From: Uloborus plumipes
Taxonomy: Eukaryota > Arthropoda > Arachnida > Araneae > Uloboridae
Assembly (NCBI GenBank): GCA_038373865.1
Contig: JAXGGA010000084.1
Coordinates: 62,001 to 126,000 of the forward strand
Direction: 5' to 3'
Length of the DNA stretch: 64,000 bases
This document shows positions 1 to 10,979 of the stretch, piece after piece. The translations under genes were made by a program, and so were the position numbers. Under the pieces are notes generated by a model. It made no database searches. It saw only the letters and a list, made by a program, of their open reading frames with translations, and was not told the origin of the DNA. The stretch's first letter is position 1. Each line of letters starts with the position of its first letter.

Positions 1-1039
1 TGCATAATCTCCAATGTTTTTTTCTGTATTATTTATTTATATAAATACAATTTAAAAAATACTATGACGTAAATGTACAGATAAAGCAAAGCATCTGTAG
101 ATTCAAAAACTGTTTGAGCAGAGCTAGTCTCAGAAAAGTTCTTGAAAGCTAGAGACAGCTAGTCCTTTGATTTTGTGTAATCTCATGCTCAAAATCTGCA
201 CTAAAGTCACCTATGCTGAAATTTTATTTGACTAAAATTCTGCATTGAAAAAATCAAAAAGGAATCGATATCAAGATTTTTTAATGTTCTAAATTCATTC
301 TAAAAATGCTGAACAGGAAATATAAATGCAAAAATGAACATAAATTATTCTTTCGTTTTATATTGTATTCATTTTCTTTTTTTTTTTGAAGTCACAATAG
401 CTTTTGTAAAAGGTGTAAGTAGGCTACGAACTAGCTTCAAACAGAAGCGCATCACTGTAGAATTTTTACTGCATTGCTTTTTGCTAATTGTGTGTGTGTG
501 TGTTCGTTAACATCCTTTTTAAAAGACAAAAATGCAACGAAACATTGTAACGTTTTTGTCTGTTTAAGCTTTAGTCGCACACTCATAAAATTAAATGAGC
601 GTAAGAGATATACAAATCTCCAAAAAAAAATTAAAAATAAAGCAGAAAGTTGTAGCTTAAAAGGTAAGTTTTTTAGTGGAAACATTTTTCTGGCTATTTA
701 TCCTCGCTCTAGCGCAACGGGGAAAAATTTTCTTTACGGTTGTTAAGTTTGCAAGAGGGAGGGAAAAATAAATTTCGTACTATATGTGTGTAATAGAAGA
801 AGTAAAGCGGAAGGGGGTTGCAGCTTCAATTGATACGCATTATGTTTAGGGAAATTGTTGAAATTTTTTTTTCAAAAGTTTAACTCTTACTTCTAGAATT
901 GGTCTTTATGAAACTACCAGCAGGAAAAAAAAAGTGGATTGGTCCTATTTAGAATGTCTTTTGCTACTTAATTGGAATTCATCTTCTTAGTGAAATTTGA
1001 AACCTCAATGTAGTTTTTTCTTACGTAAAATCTTTTGGG
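1..1039. other. AT-rich non-coding DNA
   Basis: No gene or element could be recognised. It holds a short GT run near 490-503 and several A or T runs. Two opposed ORFs of 77 and 90 codons around 452-746 overlap each other, have low-complexity translations and look like chance. Confidence 0.5.
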
Positions 1040-1041
1040 TA

Positions 1042-1306
1042 GGGTAAACCGAATAGTGAATGAACAATTCCAGTGAATGAACACCTGGGTTTTTTTTTTT
1101 TTTTTTTGGAGTGTTCATTTACTGGGTCGAGGCACGTTTTCTCCAAAAAACCTGATCCAAAACCATAAAAATCCGCGCAATATTTTTAAAAGCAATTACA
1201 TATATCACCTAAAGTGTTTTTACTGTCATGTGGTCCAATTTTTAACGACACTGAGTTTTTGAAAACGAAATTTAGCTTAAGTGTTCCTTCACTAGTCGGT
1301 CTGCCC
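1042..1306. mobile_element. MITE, family A copy 1 (TA-flanked)
   Basis: The left end GGGTAAACCGAATAGTGAAT and the right end ending in AGTCGGTCTGCCC are imperfect inverted repeats, with TA on both outer sides (1040-1041, 1307-1308). A second, diverged copy lies at 55789-56187 and shares the internal phrase CCAGTGAATGAACACC. There is no coding capacity. The TA flanks suggest mobilisation by a Tc1/mariner-type transposase (inference). Confidence 0.6.
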
Positions 1307-1308
1307 TA

Positions 1309-2179
1309 GTTGTAGCTTTGACATACTGTTGTTCAGATCAATTTTGTGGGACATCATGCATAAATATTCAAGAAATGACATATAAAACAATTCGCTTCAA
1401 TCCATCATTAAGGATTTTTTAAAGAAAATTTTTCTTGAATATACCTCTGAAAGTTAAGCAGTAAAATAATAATTTAAATAACAACTAGATAAATTCAATG
1501 TTAAATAAATATAGATTTGGACTAAATTCTCCTCCAAATTACATTTATTTCGAAAGGTAAAATGATTGTATGTTATTATACCGTTTCTTTGGAGCTTATA
1601 TCTGTGTCTACGGGAGTTTGGACAAAACTGCTTAGCTCAGGTGCATGCATTTTGAAATCATATAGTGGTTGATTACTTGAAATCATATAGATGCGTTTAC
1701 TTATTTATTCAACTATTGAATCATTTACGTTTTTCTTCATTTATCGATTAATTTGAGTTAATTTATTTATGAATTCATTTAGTCATTCATTTAGTTATTT
1801 ATTTTCTTATAACTACTTTGTGTACACATTTTTTTCTCATACATTAATTTACTTATTGTTCGTTTATTATTGTTTTCTAATTAATTCCTTTATTCGCTTA
1901 TTTACGCATTTAATTAATGAAAAATATGTTAATGCTCAAATAAAAGTAATTTCCTCTTTTTTTTTTTTTTTTTTTTTTCACTTTGCCACATGGTTTGTTA
2001 AGGTGCAAATTTGTCACTCTTTTAGGAAAGTATAAAATAACTGCCAAAAATGAAAAATAATCTTTCAGCGAAATCGCATTACAAAATACATTAACCCATC
2101 TATCTTTTTTCATTTTGAAACAGGTGAACTTTGCCAGACATTCCCCGATATATGTCTATGTGAGTTTGAAGACTATTGT
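1309..2179. other. AT-rich DNA with a low-complexity ATTCATTTA tract
   Basis: From about 1690 to 1930 the sequence is a degenerate run of TTTATTTATTCATTTA-like words. A T run follows at about 1956-1979. ORFs through it translate to Phe/Ser/Tyr-rich low-complexity peptides and are not genes. Confidence 0.5.
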
Positions 2180-3330
2180 CTATCTCAGGTGATTAGCTTC
2201 AAAATCGCATAAAGTGTTGTTTTGAGAGGAAAGTTTGAAGAAAAGTTGCGTCCATCCAAGTGTAGAGTATCTTCGTCGTAAAAGGATAACGAATTGATAA
2301 GCAAGCGTCGCATTTATCCGAAGGACTCTTTGCCCATTGAGAAAAGTTGGTCGGTAATTTTGTGCCATTAAGCGGCGCGTGCCATTTTTAAGAGGACAGG
2401 CGTTATTTATTCGTCCGAAAAGTTCGTCGTGACAAATTTTTGATTCGCTTCGGATAATTACAGAGATGGTGTCTGAGTCGTGTAAACAAGCGGCGCCGAT
2501 TGTTAAAATGCGAAACAACAGCTCCGAGGGCCAAGCCTGTAATTACAGAAATATCAATCGTAACTTTGGAAGCCAAGCACTGGCTCTACGATTGTGACAG
2601 TTTGCATAATTATCACGGAGCAATGTATATTTACGGCTGTTGCGAATGCTTTCCGGAAGTTTCGATAATTGCAGTGTGTCAGATTCGAATAGCTGGAGTC
2701 AGATAAGCCGATACAATCCAGTCTTAGGAAAATGTTCGACCAAATCTTCCACTTCAAATCGTTACGTAATGATATGGTGCGAGCTGTCCGGAGCGGTAGC
2801 ACAATTAGTTTGGAATTAACACGTCTCGGGCGAGCTATTGACAGATCTCAAATGACTGGTTGCATTAGTAACCCTTTCTCAAGTTTGTTCAACATTTTGC
2901 TTGCGATTTGCGGGGGATTTAAAAGTTGCGGGAGAAATAAAATACTGCAAAGTTGCCGATCTATGCTAATCAACGATGAGATGCGGCCAGGTGTTGCGAT
3001 GCGAATTTTATCCCGGCTAATTTATCTTTAATCGGTGGCGATTTGCCACTGCTCGTCATATTTCAAACCCGGAATCAGTACTTAGTCGACTTTTCTGCGG
3101 CGCGGGGTAAAACTTGCAGCAGCAATGTGTTTTAAATCGGCGAGTTCACCTTTTTAATACGGCCGCAAAGCCCCAACAACTGCATTTAAAAAGGCATCAC
3201 TGGGCACACTTTTTCCAAATCGGCGAATAAATGTTTTGGATTAATTTGCGAACCTTTAATTTTGTATTTCCGATTCTGACAAGCACGCTTTGTTAGCATT
3301 AAAATATGAACCTCTCCTACAAAAGTGATA
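2180..3330. promoter_or_regulatory. Less AT-rich, complex island; candidate conserved regulatory DNA
   Basis: Composition changes sharply from flanking AT-rich DNA to balanced, CpG-containing sequence for about 1.1 kb. No inverted ends or repeats are evident. ORFs of up to 112 codons occur on both strands, as expected when stop codons are rarer, and none has a recognisable domain. The word AAATCGGCGA occurs near 3135 and 3217, with relatives near 2905 and 3035. In the 3' flank of a Hox gene such an island is a plausible enhancer or other conserved element. This is inference from composition only; an unrecognised exon or an old repeat remains possible. Confidence 0.3.
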
Positions 3331-3359
3331 TACTGGCCTGTTTTTTTTTCCCTTCATTT

Positions 3360-4310
3360 CTCGATGATTTATGTTAATAGAAATGAAAACAGTATGGATT
3401 GAATTGCAATGCTTCTCCAAACCAGTCTCTTAATTAATTCATCGCTTCGTGTATCATAAACAGTGGATTATGAAATAGAAACAGAAGGAGGAGATAAAAA
3501 TATTTATGGGAATATAAATGTAAGCAGTATGAACGATCTTGGAGTTGTAATTCCTTTCCAAACATGTCTCTTAATTAATTCATCGATTCGTGTATCATAA
3601 ACCGTGGATTATGAAATAGAAACAGAAACAGGAGATAAAAAGATTTATGGGAATAGAAATGAAAACATTATACACAATCTTTGAATTGTAATTCCTTTTT
3701 AAACAAGCCCCTCAATTAATTTATCGCTCCGTCTATCCTAAATCATAGATTATGAAATAGCAATAGAAAAGGAGAGAAAAAGATTTATGGGAATAAGAAA
3801 TAAAGTAGTATGAACGAGCTCTGAATAGTAATTTCTTTTCAAATAAGCTTCTCAATTAATCGCTTCGTTCATGATGAACAATAGATTGTGAAATAGACAT
3901 AGAAAAGAAGATACAAAGATGGATGGAAATGAGAATGAAAAAGTATGAACTTTGTTCTGAATTGTAACTCCTTTTAGACCAAGTCACTTAATTAATTCAT
4001 TACTTCAACCATGATAAACAACGGATTATGAAATAGAAATAGAAATTGGAGATTAAAAAGATCGATGGAAATAGATATGGAAACTGTGAACGTTGTATCG
4101 AATTGTAATTCCTTTCCAAACAGGCTGCATAATTAAATCATAACATTCTATAACAAACAATGGATTATTAAACAGTAATAGAAAGAGCATTTGAAAAGCT
4201 TATTCAAATAGAATTTAAAGCGATAGGTTAAATTGCAATTTATTTCCAAACAAGCCGCTTAATTAAACCATCGCTTAGTCTATCGTAAACAATGGATTGC
4301 AATTCGAGTT
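3360..4310. repeat. Tandem array, ~140-bp units, about seven copies, each with TTAATTAA-like core
   Basis: A diagnostic word (CTTAATTAATTCATCG and variants) recurs near 3430, 3571, 3712, 3855, 3988, 4128 and 4259, about every 130-143 bp. Each unit also carries a GATTATGAAATAGAAA-like word and a GGAGATAAAAAGAT-like word. The first two units are very similar and later ones decay, so the array is old at its right end. The repeated TAATTA core is also a generic homeodomain binding core. Confidence 0.75.
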
Positions 4311-4409
4311 AAAGGTTTCGTTTTTATATTGCAGATATTTATTGAACATTTTATTGCTGATCATTCGTATTTGAAATTTTAAGTGTAAAAAAAAGTAAAG
4401 CAAAAAAAA

Positions 4410-4830
4410 AAAAAGGGGGGGGGGGAGCTCGTGAAATTGTTTGTGACGAGGGGGAGGGAGGGAGTAATAAGAAGTGCAACACCATGCATTTTTACAAGAG
4501 TATGTTAAGGAAAAATAGTATGATATGTGACAAAGGGGGGAGGCGGAGTGGTGAAGTGCAACACTTTGTGACAAAGTGATGAGGAAGGTCAAAGACGTTG
4601 AAAAAAGTGTGACATTATTTATGGATCAGCCAGCCCCTTGAGTTTCTTGGGTTCGTGAAATTGTGACAGTTTGTGACAATGGGGAGGAAAAGGTGACAAG
4701 AAGTGTAACACCACGCATTTTTTACCAGAGCATGCTTACGAAAAATAGCATGACATGGGACAAAGGTGGAGTGTCAAAAACGTTAAGAAAAATGTGGCAT
4801 CATTTATGGACAGCCCTATCACGAGTTTAA
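4410..4830. repeat. Two-copy degenerate repeat rich in GTGACAAA words
   Basis: Two blocks of about 230 bp follow each other. The phrase AAGTGCAACACCATGCATTT at about 4472 returns as AAGTGTAACACCACGCATTT at about 4702, and both blocks end with GACATTATTTATGGA / GGCATCATTTATGGA. A poly-A/poly-G tract (about 4404-4426) precedes them. Probably an interspersed non-coding repeat; the class is not identified. Confidence 0.55.
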
Positions 4831-6745
4831 GGTTAACCAAACTCTTAACAAAATCTCCTGATAGACGATAACGCGCTAGTGGTATCAAATATGCGACAAT
4901 ATCTACAAAAAAGGAGAAAAAAAAAAAAAGCTATTACGAACTTCCAATCCTCCATTCAGACTTTTACGGAGAATGCTTTTTTGCATTCGAGAAAAAGTTA
5001 CATAGAGTGCTACTACGAACGCAACGATATTCATGGTAAAATTTACGCGTTAGAATCCGAAAGTGAGGAAGAAATGAAGAAGTAAATTGCCCTTGTCTCC
5101 CATCGGCTTTTATAAGATCTTAACGGCATTTGTATGCTACATCTATTAAGATACCCTCACTAGAGACATTCTCGTAACGACAAATTTTGAATGTGGCGAA
5201 TAATCCGAAGTTTAGGGCAAACCACAATGCCGTTTTTTGCATCATTACTTAAATCCGACTCAATAAGATCGAAAAAACCTCAGAAAGTAGTTTTAAAAAA
5301 GGATAAACACAGGAAAATAGTAGAAGGTGAAGCAATGCCTTACTATGGAAGAGACACAATAAAACCAACGCCTAATTAAAAAAAAAAAGGTTGTCGAAAT
5401 AAATATTGATAATGGTAAGTGCTTATTCATATATTTATTTATTGAAATAAAAAGTGGAAACCGTTTGTATAGCTCTTTGATTGCTATCTTCGCAATTTGG
5501 CTAGTAAGATAGTATATGGCCAAATGTTTCGTGTTTCTTCATCCAGGAATTACGATAAATACAGTTGAAAATTTGTGGTTCTGAAGCAATTTGAGCATTT
5601 TTAGCGCTATCTTTCAAACTGTGGGGAAACAGGGTGTCATAGACAGGCAATGTATTATGTTTATATTGAAGAGCTAAAAACTAATTAGGAAAATAGAATG
5701 TTAAGGTAAATTAGCCTGAAAAATTAAAAATTTATTTTTTCGAAATAATGTTAGTAGTGAACATTTAACTCTCATCATTGAAAATTTTGCGGTTGATATT
5801 CATTTTAATATGATGAAAAAGCCTTCAATATATTCTCTTAAAGTTGTCCCAAAAATTCAGGTATTTTAGATACTTTTACGGAACTTTCTTGATATTTTTT
5901 TTTTCCAAATCAAGAATTTCCAACGTCATGCATTTATTTTTATCTACAAGCTTTTTTTTTTTTTTTTGAATTGGGAACGTATATATTGAAGTCAATATAT
6001 TAAAGTGAAAACTCGTTTTCCTCTCTAAGCTGCTAGTTTGTTACATTTAACCTGTTGCTTGAAAAAAAACTTTTTAGTGAACCTGACAATTAGTAATTAT
6101 TGCAATCACGATTAACGATTTGTTGCGTTAATGAATTAAATACACTGCAAATGATGTGATAATTAATCCATAAATGGTAATGAGTCTCACAAATTAAGTA
6201 TTTCGTCATTACTTAAATGATCATTGATTATAATTTCGAAAACATTTAAATTGTTCGCGGTCAATGTATACTTTCATATTAATGATGCTTTTATGTGACT
6301 GTGTGCTTCCACTCGTTCATAAAACTGTGCTTTGGAAAACCAGTACACACACACACACACACAACATTTGTTTCATGCATTATTCACCAAATAAAATTTC
6401 ATTTGAAAACCAGATTTTTTTTTTCTTTCTTTCTGAATAACACAGAAACCTTTCGGATGCTTCAAAATATTTTTGAATATTATAGAAAAAGGCTTCCAAC
6501 ATACTCGGAAACGTTTTTTTTTTTTTTTTTTTTTTTTCAAATTGCAAAAAGCGATTTCTCTAAATCACCTAGAAACGTTTCTGAAAAATATAGAAAGAGG
6601 TTTCAAATGTTTTCAATCATGTTTTGGAAAATAACATACACCATAGTTGCCCCATACGTTCAGAATCGGTTCTGAATTTAATTTATTGTATAAGATATAC
6701 AAAGCTCTTTCTATTAAGTGAACAGTTTTCCTTTGTTACTGAAAA
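4831..6745. other. AT-rich non-coding DNA with two weak ORFs
   Basis: The plus-strand ORFs 4879-5085 (68 aa, Lys/Glu-rich, ending in an acidic stretch) and 5191-5379 (62 aa, Lys-rich) show no family motif and no convincing splice context linking them. Long T runs (about 5949-5967, 6516-6538), a CA run (about 6344-6362) and a TA run (about 6825-6835, in the next element) are present. I see no gene. Confidence 0.45.
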
Positions 6746-7016
6746 TGAAGGGGCAAGTGGATAAAGGTGATATGTGACAATTTTTGAAAAATTTACTTTT
6801 TTCCATGGATGAAGGTGATAAGGTAATATATATATATTTTTTTTTGTTGAAACCTTTTTCTAGAAATTTAAAAAATTGTCACGGGTATCACCTTTATTCA
6901 CTTGCCCCTTCAATTGTGTTTGTGAGTTAATTTTAATTGAACACACACTATTTTGAATTTGTGTAAATCGACGAAATTCAAAAGTCACATATCCCCTTTA
7001 TCCACTTGCCCCTTCA
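6746..7016. mobile_element. MITE with TGAAGGGGCAAGTGGATAAA ends
   Basis: The left end TGAAGGGGCAAGTGGATAAA is matched in inverse by two right-hand ends, CACTTGCCCCTTCA at 6899-6912 and again at 7003-7016. The inner right end (with GTCACGGGTATCACCTTT) pairs with the left arm over about 45 bp. The element is therefore either a 167-bp hairpin with an extra terminal copy or two overlapping hairpins. No coding sequence. Confidence 0.6.
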
Positions 7017-7064
7017 AATGTACTAAAGGAAATGGGTTTGCAAAATTGTTGCAATAAAGAATTA

Positions 7065-8591
7065 CACTGCGATGCAAAAGTTTAGACAAAATGCAAATAT
7101 GTGAATAAAAAGAAAACTATTCAACGAAATGCTTTCAAATTTCTACTGCGGGTACACAATCTGGTTCCAAATACGTGTCTGGAGTTCTTATAACTATAAC
7201 TGGAATCAAATTTTGGATATTACAAAAGACATTTTTTTACATTGTTGCAAAAGTTTAGACAATAGTCAGATTTTATGCAAATATCCCTTGAAATGTGATT
7301 GGTGGAGGAAATGCGGGACTGTATTATTCATTTATAAAGTGCAGAGATTGCCGAATAAATAATTAAAATCTCAAAAGCTCTTTAGTTCTCGTGTAAAGAA
7401 GATGAGAAAGTTTGGAAACCGAAATTTGAAAATGAACCTACTTTATGAATTTTTTGTCTTTTAAATCGGCTCTAGTGTGGTAGTACATTGTTTTTTACTT
7501 TGTGGAAAGCAAATTCAGACATGCGTATCGATCAAAAAGGCCAAGAAAAATTATATTTCTTAAAGATAAAGGAATTGAAAAAACGGCTCAGACTGACGCT
7601 TCGACCCTTAATCCTACAAAACTTCAACTTGGGTCAAAAACAGCACGTGACAGCATAAGTAGATGAATAACTGAATCGGAATGCATAAAAAAAACAAAGA
7701 ATTGTACCTGAGCCTTTTCGGACAGAGTGTCCCAAATAAGCCAGATTTTAATGTGAAAAGCAGCATATGTATCATCGTGACTAAAAAATGAATGGTACTT
7801 TCTTTAATAAAAATTATTAAAATTGGGATGGCCTAGATGGATTATAATTATTTTCGCGGGACTTGAGAAATAACCGATGATCATATGCTGTGCTGCTTTT
7901 ACCAATAAAATCTGGCTTATTTGGGACACTCTGTCTGAAAAGCCTCAAGCACAATTCTTTGTTTTTTTTATGCATTCCGATTCAGTTGTTCATCTACTTA
8001 TGCTGTCACGTGCTGTTTTTGACCCAAGTTGAAGTTTTGTAGGATTAAGGGGCGAATTGTCAGTCTGAGCCGTTTTTTCAATTCCTTCATCCTTAAGAAA
8101 TATAATTTTTCTTGGACTTTTTGATCGATACGCACGTCTGAATTTGCTCTCCACAAAGTAAAAAACAATGTACTACCATACTAGAGCCGATTTAAAAGAC
8201 AAAAAATTCATAAAGTAGGTTCATTTTTAAATTTCGGCTTCCAAACTTTCTCATCTTCTTTACACGAGAACTAAAGAGCTTTTGAGATTTTGATTATTTA
8301 TTTAGCAATCTCTGCACTTTATAAATGAATAATAGAGTGCCGCATTTCCTCCACCAATCACATTTTAAGGGATATTTGCATAAAATCTGACTATTGTCTA
8401 AACTTTTGAAACAATGTAAAAAAATATCTTTTGTAATATCCAAAATTTGATTCCAGTTATAGTTATAACAACTCCAGACACGTATTTGGGACCATATTGT
8501 GCACCTGCAGTAGAAATTTGAAAGCATTTCGTTGAATACTTTTCTTTTTATTCACATATTTGCATTTTGTCTAAACTTTTGCATCGCAGTG
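7065..8591. mobile_element. Foldback element FB1, ~1.53 kb, TA-flanked, long inverted arms
   Basis: The first bases, CACTGCGATGCAAAAGTTTA, reappear inverted at the right end, and TA lies outside each end (7063-7064, 8592-8593), as for Tc1/mariner elements. The arms are nearly identical over about 680 bp (about 7065-7750 and 7905-8591) around a short loop; even the loop edges are inverted (GCAGCATATGTATCATCG against CGATGATCATATGC). A 77-codon frame in each arm (7129-7362 plus, 8294-8527 minus) exists only because the DNA is repeated, and lacks transposase features. A second copy is at 24630-26346. Confidence 0.8.
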
Positions 8592-9222
8592 TATAAAGCT
8601 TCACATGATTCTCTTTGATAGAAAGAAATCTTGGTGTCACCACAACAAGCAAGAGTTTTCTGAAAGCTGAAACTGTAACGATGACTATCATATAATGCCT
8701 TTTCGCGCGCCCCTTTTAAGTTCAAAAGTTCAAAAACTTTTAGGTTAATACTCTTTTTAGAATAATAGTTTAGTGTATCACAATGGGCAATATATCTAAA
8801 TATAAAAATAACTTGCCACAATTTATATTAGAATCTCTCTGAGCCCTTAATAGCATAACAAGCTTTTACAATATTTTTAAGATTATATGCCAATGAAAAT
8901 GCTTTTTAACCTCCGAAAGTGATTCTGTGATAAGTTTTAGCAAATCATTTATATTTGGAGTAGGATACTCTCTTCTTCCGTTAACACTTTTTAGATGGAC
9001 ACTGGAATGTTTTAGTTAGAATGAAAGTGGAATAAATCATTCTAACCCGGTCTACAGCAATTGAAGGTATTGAAAAGACATCTACGAAAAAATCAGGATA
9101 GCGTGGATTTTAATTTCGAGAGTATTATTTGCATTTAAACGTTCGTACTTTTTAAATATTGTTATTATACATCCACTTTTATGAAAAATAACACAAGTTT
9201 GTACGAATACTAGGTACAGTAC
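8592..9222. other. Non-coding DNA with one end of an interspersed repeat pair
   Basis: The stretch around 8960-9080 (TTCCGTTAACA..., TTAGAATGAAAGTG, TTGAAGGTATTG) returns in diverged form around 12390-12520, so both are copies of an unidentified repeat. No gene is seen. Confidence 0.4.
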
Positions 9223-9494
9223 AAGGGCGGATTCAGAGGTTTTAGAAGAGACGGGAGATTGATTTTTTATTACTTTTTTACTATGCGCACTGGTTTGCAT
9301 ATATTGACCACAAAGGTTTCGGACTTCGATTTCGAAACATTTCCCAGGGGAGAGCCACAAACCTTTATTCCCCAACTTCGTTAAAACTCGGATGAAATTG
9401 CATTTTTAGAACTTCAATATTGCAAAATTACCGGTGAAGAGTCCCTCAAGGGAGGGGTGATCGCTCCCATCGCTTCTTTCTTATATCCGTCCTT
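9223..9494. mobile_element. MITE with 10-bp target duplication (Mutator-like size)
   Basis: The ends are AAGGGCGGAT and ATCCGTCCTT, inverted with one mismatch. The ten bases GGTACAGTAC occur directly on both sides (9213-9222 and 9495-9504). A 9-10 bp duplication is typical of Mutator-type (MULE) insertions; that class assignment is inference. A related copy with the same ends is at about 57060-57307. No protein is encoded. Confidence 0.7.
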
Positions 9495-9504
9495 GGTACA
9501 GTAC

Positions 9505-9866
9505 CCTCATTTGTGACAGTTTGAAGAAAAATGTTTTGAGGGCTGGTACACACTTTCATTTCTTTTCACTCCAGGGTCCTCCGTATCTACTACAACACGA
9601 GGTTCAACCAGTTAGAAGGCGCCCTGAAGAGCACTTTGATTTTTGATCCAGACAAGGCACCGAGCAAACCCCATCTTTTGCGGTAATAAGAGTAAAACTT
9701 CAATAGCTATTTAAGCAAACTTTATTATTTTGAAAATTTCAACAAAATATGTGATTTTCAAGAATGGAAATAACTTTGGGTTACCTATGTTAACAGCATT
9801 AGTTTAAATTTCTCTCACTCTTCATCTCGGCTATTTACTTGTGCCTCATTTGTGTTTTTCCTCAGG
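9505..9866. other. Non-coding DNA left of the Tc1 relic
   Basis: Positions about 9575-9690 are less AT-rich and can be read as a short open stretch, but it matches no family I recognise. It may be the decayed 5' part of the neighbouring transposase copy. Confidence 0.3.
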
Positions 9867-10979
9867 ATGATGGTATCTTTCAGCAGGACAATGCGAAGTG
9901 CCATACGGCTGCCAGTGAGCATGCGTGGTTTGAATGACACCAGGAGGAGTTTACCATTAGGGATGCACCGATTAATCGGCAGTACCGATTAATCGGCCAT
10001 AATCGGCCACTTTGCCGATTATTAATAATCGGCAAAATCGGGCCGATTAATCGGCTAAAAATTTTTTAAATAATTTTATTCTTAAAGTATACTTTCACTA
10101 AGAAACTACGATAAATAATTTTATTAACAGTAATAATAATCCTCACAGTTGATATAAAGTTTTTAATAAATTAATTATCCTGCTTTAAATAAATATACAT
10201 TAGACAATATTGCAACAGTTTTCATGTGGCGATAGTTTCCTCCTTAGTGCAGTATTTTAGATAACCTCTAATTTTCACAAAGAATAAAAGTCTTGAATTA
10301 AATTGCTACTAATTACTAAAAAAATTAAATTAAAAGTACTCCTAAATTGGAATACAGACTTCGCTCCTCTTTTTCTGAATTTTTATGTCCAATTAACATA
10401 ATTAACAATGTGTTAATGCAATGTTATTGACAATAATATGAAAATTGGTTCTAAGAAATTTGATAAAATATTGAAATTATTTTGTGAAAATTGGGAAAAA
10501 AGTTGAAAAAAAATCTTCTCTTGGAAATAAATTACTTACTATTTCTAAACTCGGAATTGTACAAGAGAGAAAAAACTGATGGCAAAATTGGTAGTATTAA
10601 AAACAATTATCCTTATCGTTAATCGGCTTAGCCGATTAATCGGCCGATTATCAACAACCGATTAATCGGTAATCGGTAATCGGCCAATTTGCTTATCGGT
10701 GCATCCCTATTTACCATTCTCCCCTAGTCAGCAAACTTACCTGACTTAATCCCAATCGAGAATCTGTGGGACCATCTCGATTGGGCTGCTCGCGCCATGA
10801 ATCCTCACCTGCGAAATCTAGCGCAGCTGGCCACGGCATTGGAGTCAATATGGTTGAACATCCCAGTGAACACCTTCAGGTACCTAATTGACTCTCTTCC
10901 TACACTTCTTGCAGCTGTCCGTTCTGAGAAATTGGTTACCCTGGCTTTTGACAGGTGGTCACATTAATGTGACTGGACT
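9867..10979 (+). pseudogene. Tc1-type transposase relic split by a MITE
   Basis: Plus-strand translation gives DDGIFQQDNAKCHTA, the second catalytic Asp block of Tc1/mariner DDE transposases, then about 20 codons containing one stop. The reading is broken at 9950 by the MITE at 9958-10709. It resumes with a block containing NLPDLIPIENLWDHL, the catalytic Glu motif, and continues through the C-terminal region to about 10960. With the insertion and one copy of its duplication removed, about 36 residues separate Asp and Glu, as in the intact copy at 32703-33731. Two in-frame stops and the missing N-terminal half show it is dead. GTCACATTAATGTGACTGGA at its right edge may be the remains of an inverted terminal repeat. 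Confidence 0.85.
9958..10709. mobile_element. hAT-type MITE (TAGGGATGCACCGATTAATC ends)
   Basis: The element starts TAGGGATGCACCGATTAATC and ends CGGTGCATCCCTA. TTTACCAT is duplicated exactly on both sides (9950-9957 and 10710-10717), the 8-bp duplication expected of hAT transposons. Both subterminal regions are packed with CGATTAATCGGC-like words in both orientations, typical of transposase-binding clusters. The 600-bp interior is AT-rich and encodes nothing. The exact duplication suggests a fairly recent insertion into an already dead Tc1 copy. Confidence 0.9.

Noticed and set aside
2180..3031. ORFs of 112, 82, 68 and 99 codons as a possible gene
   Set aside because: They overlap on both strands, have no domain, and no consistent splice sites join them. 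A compositional island explains them better.
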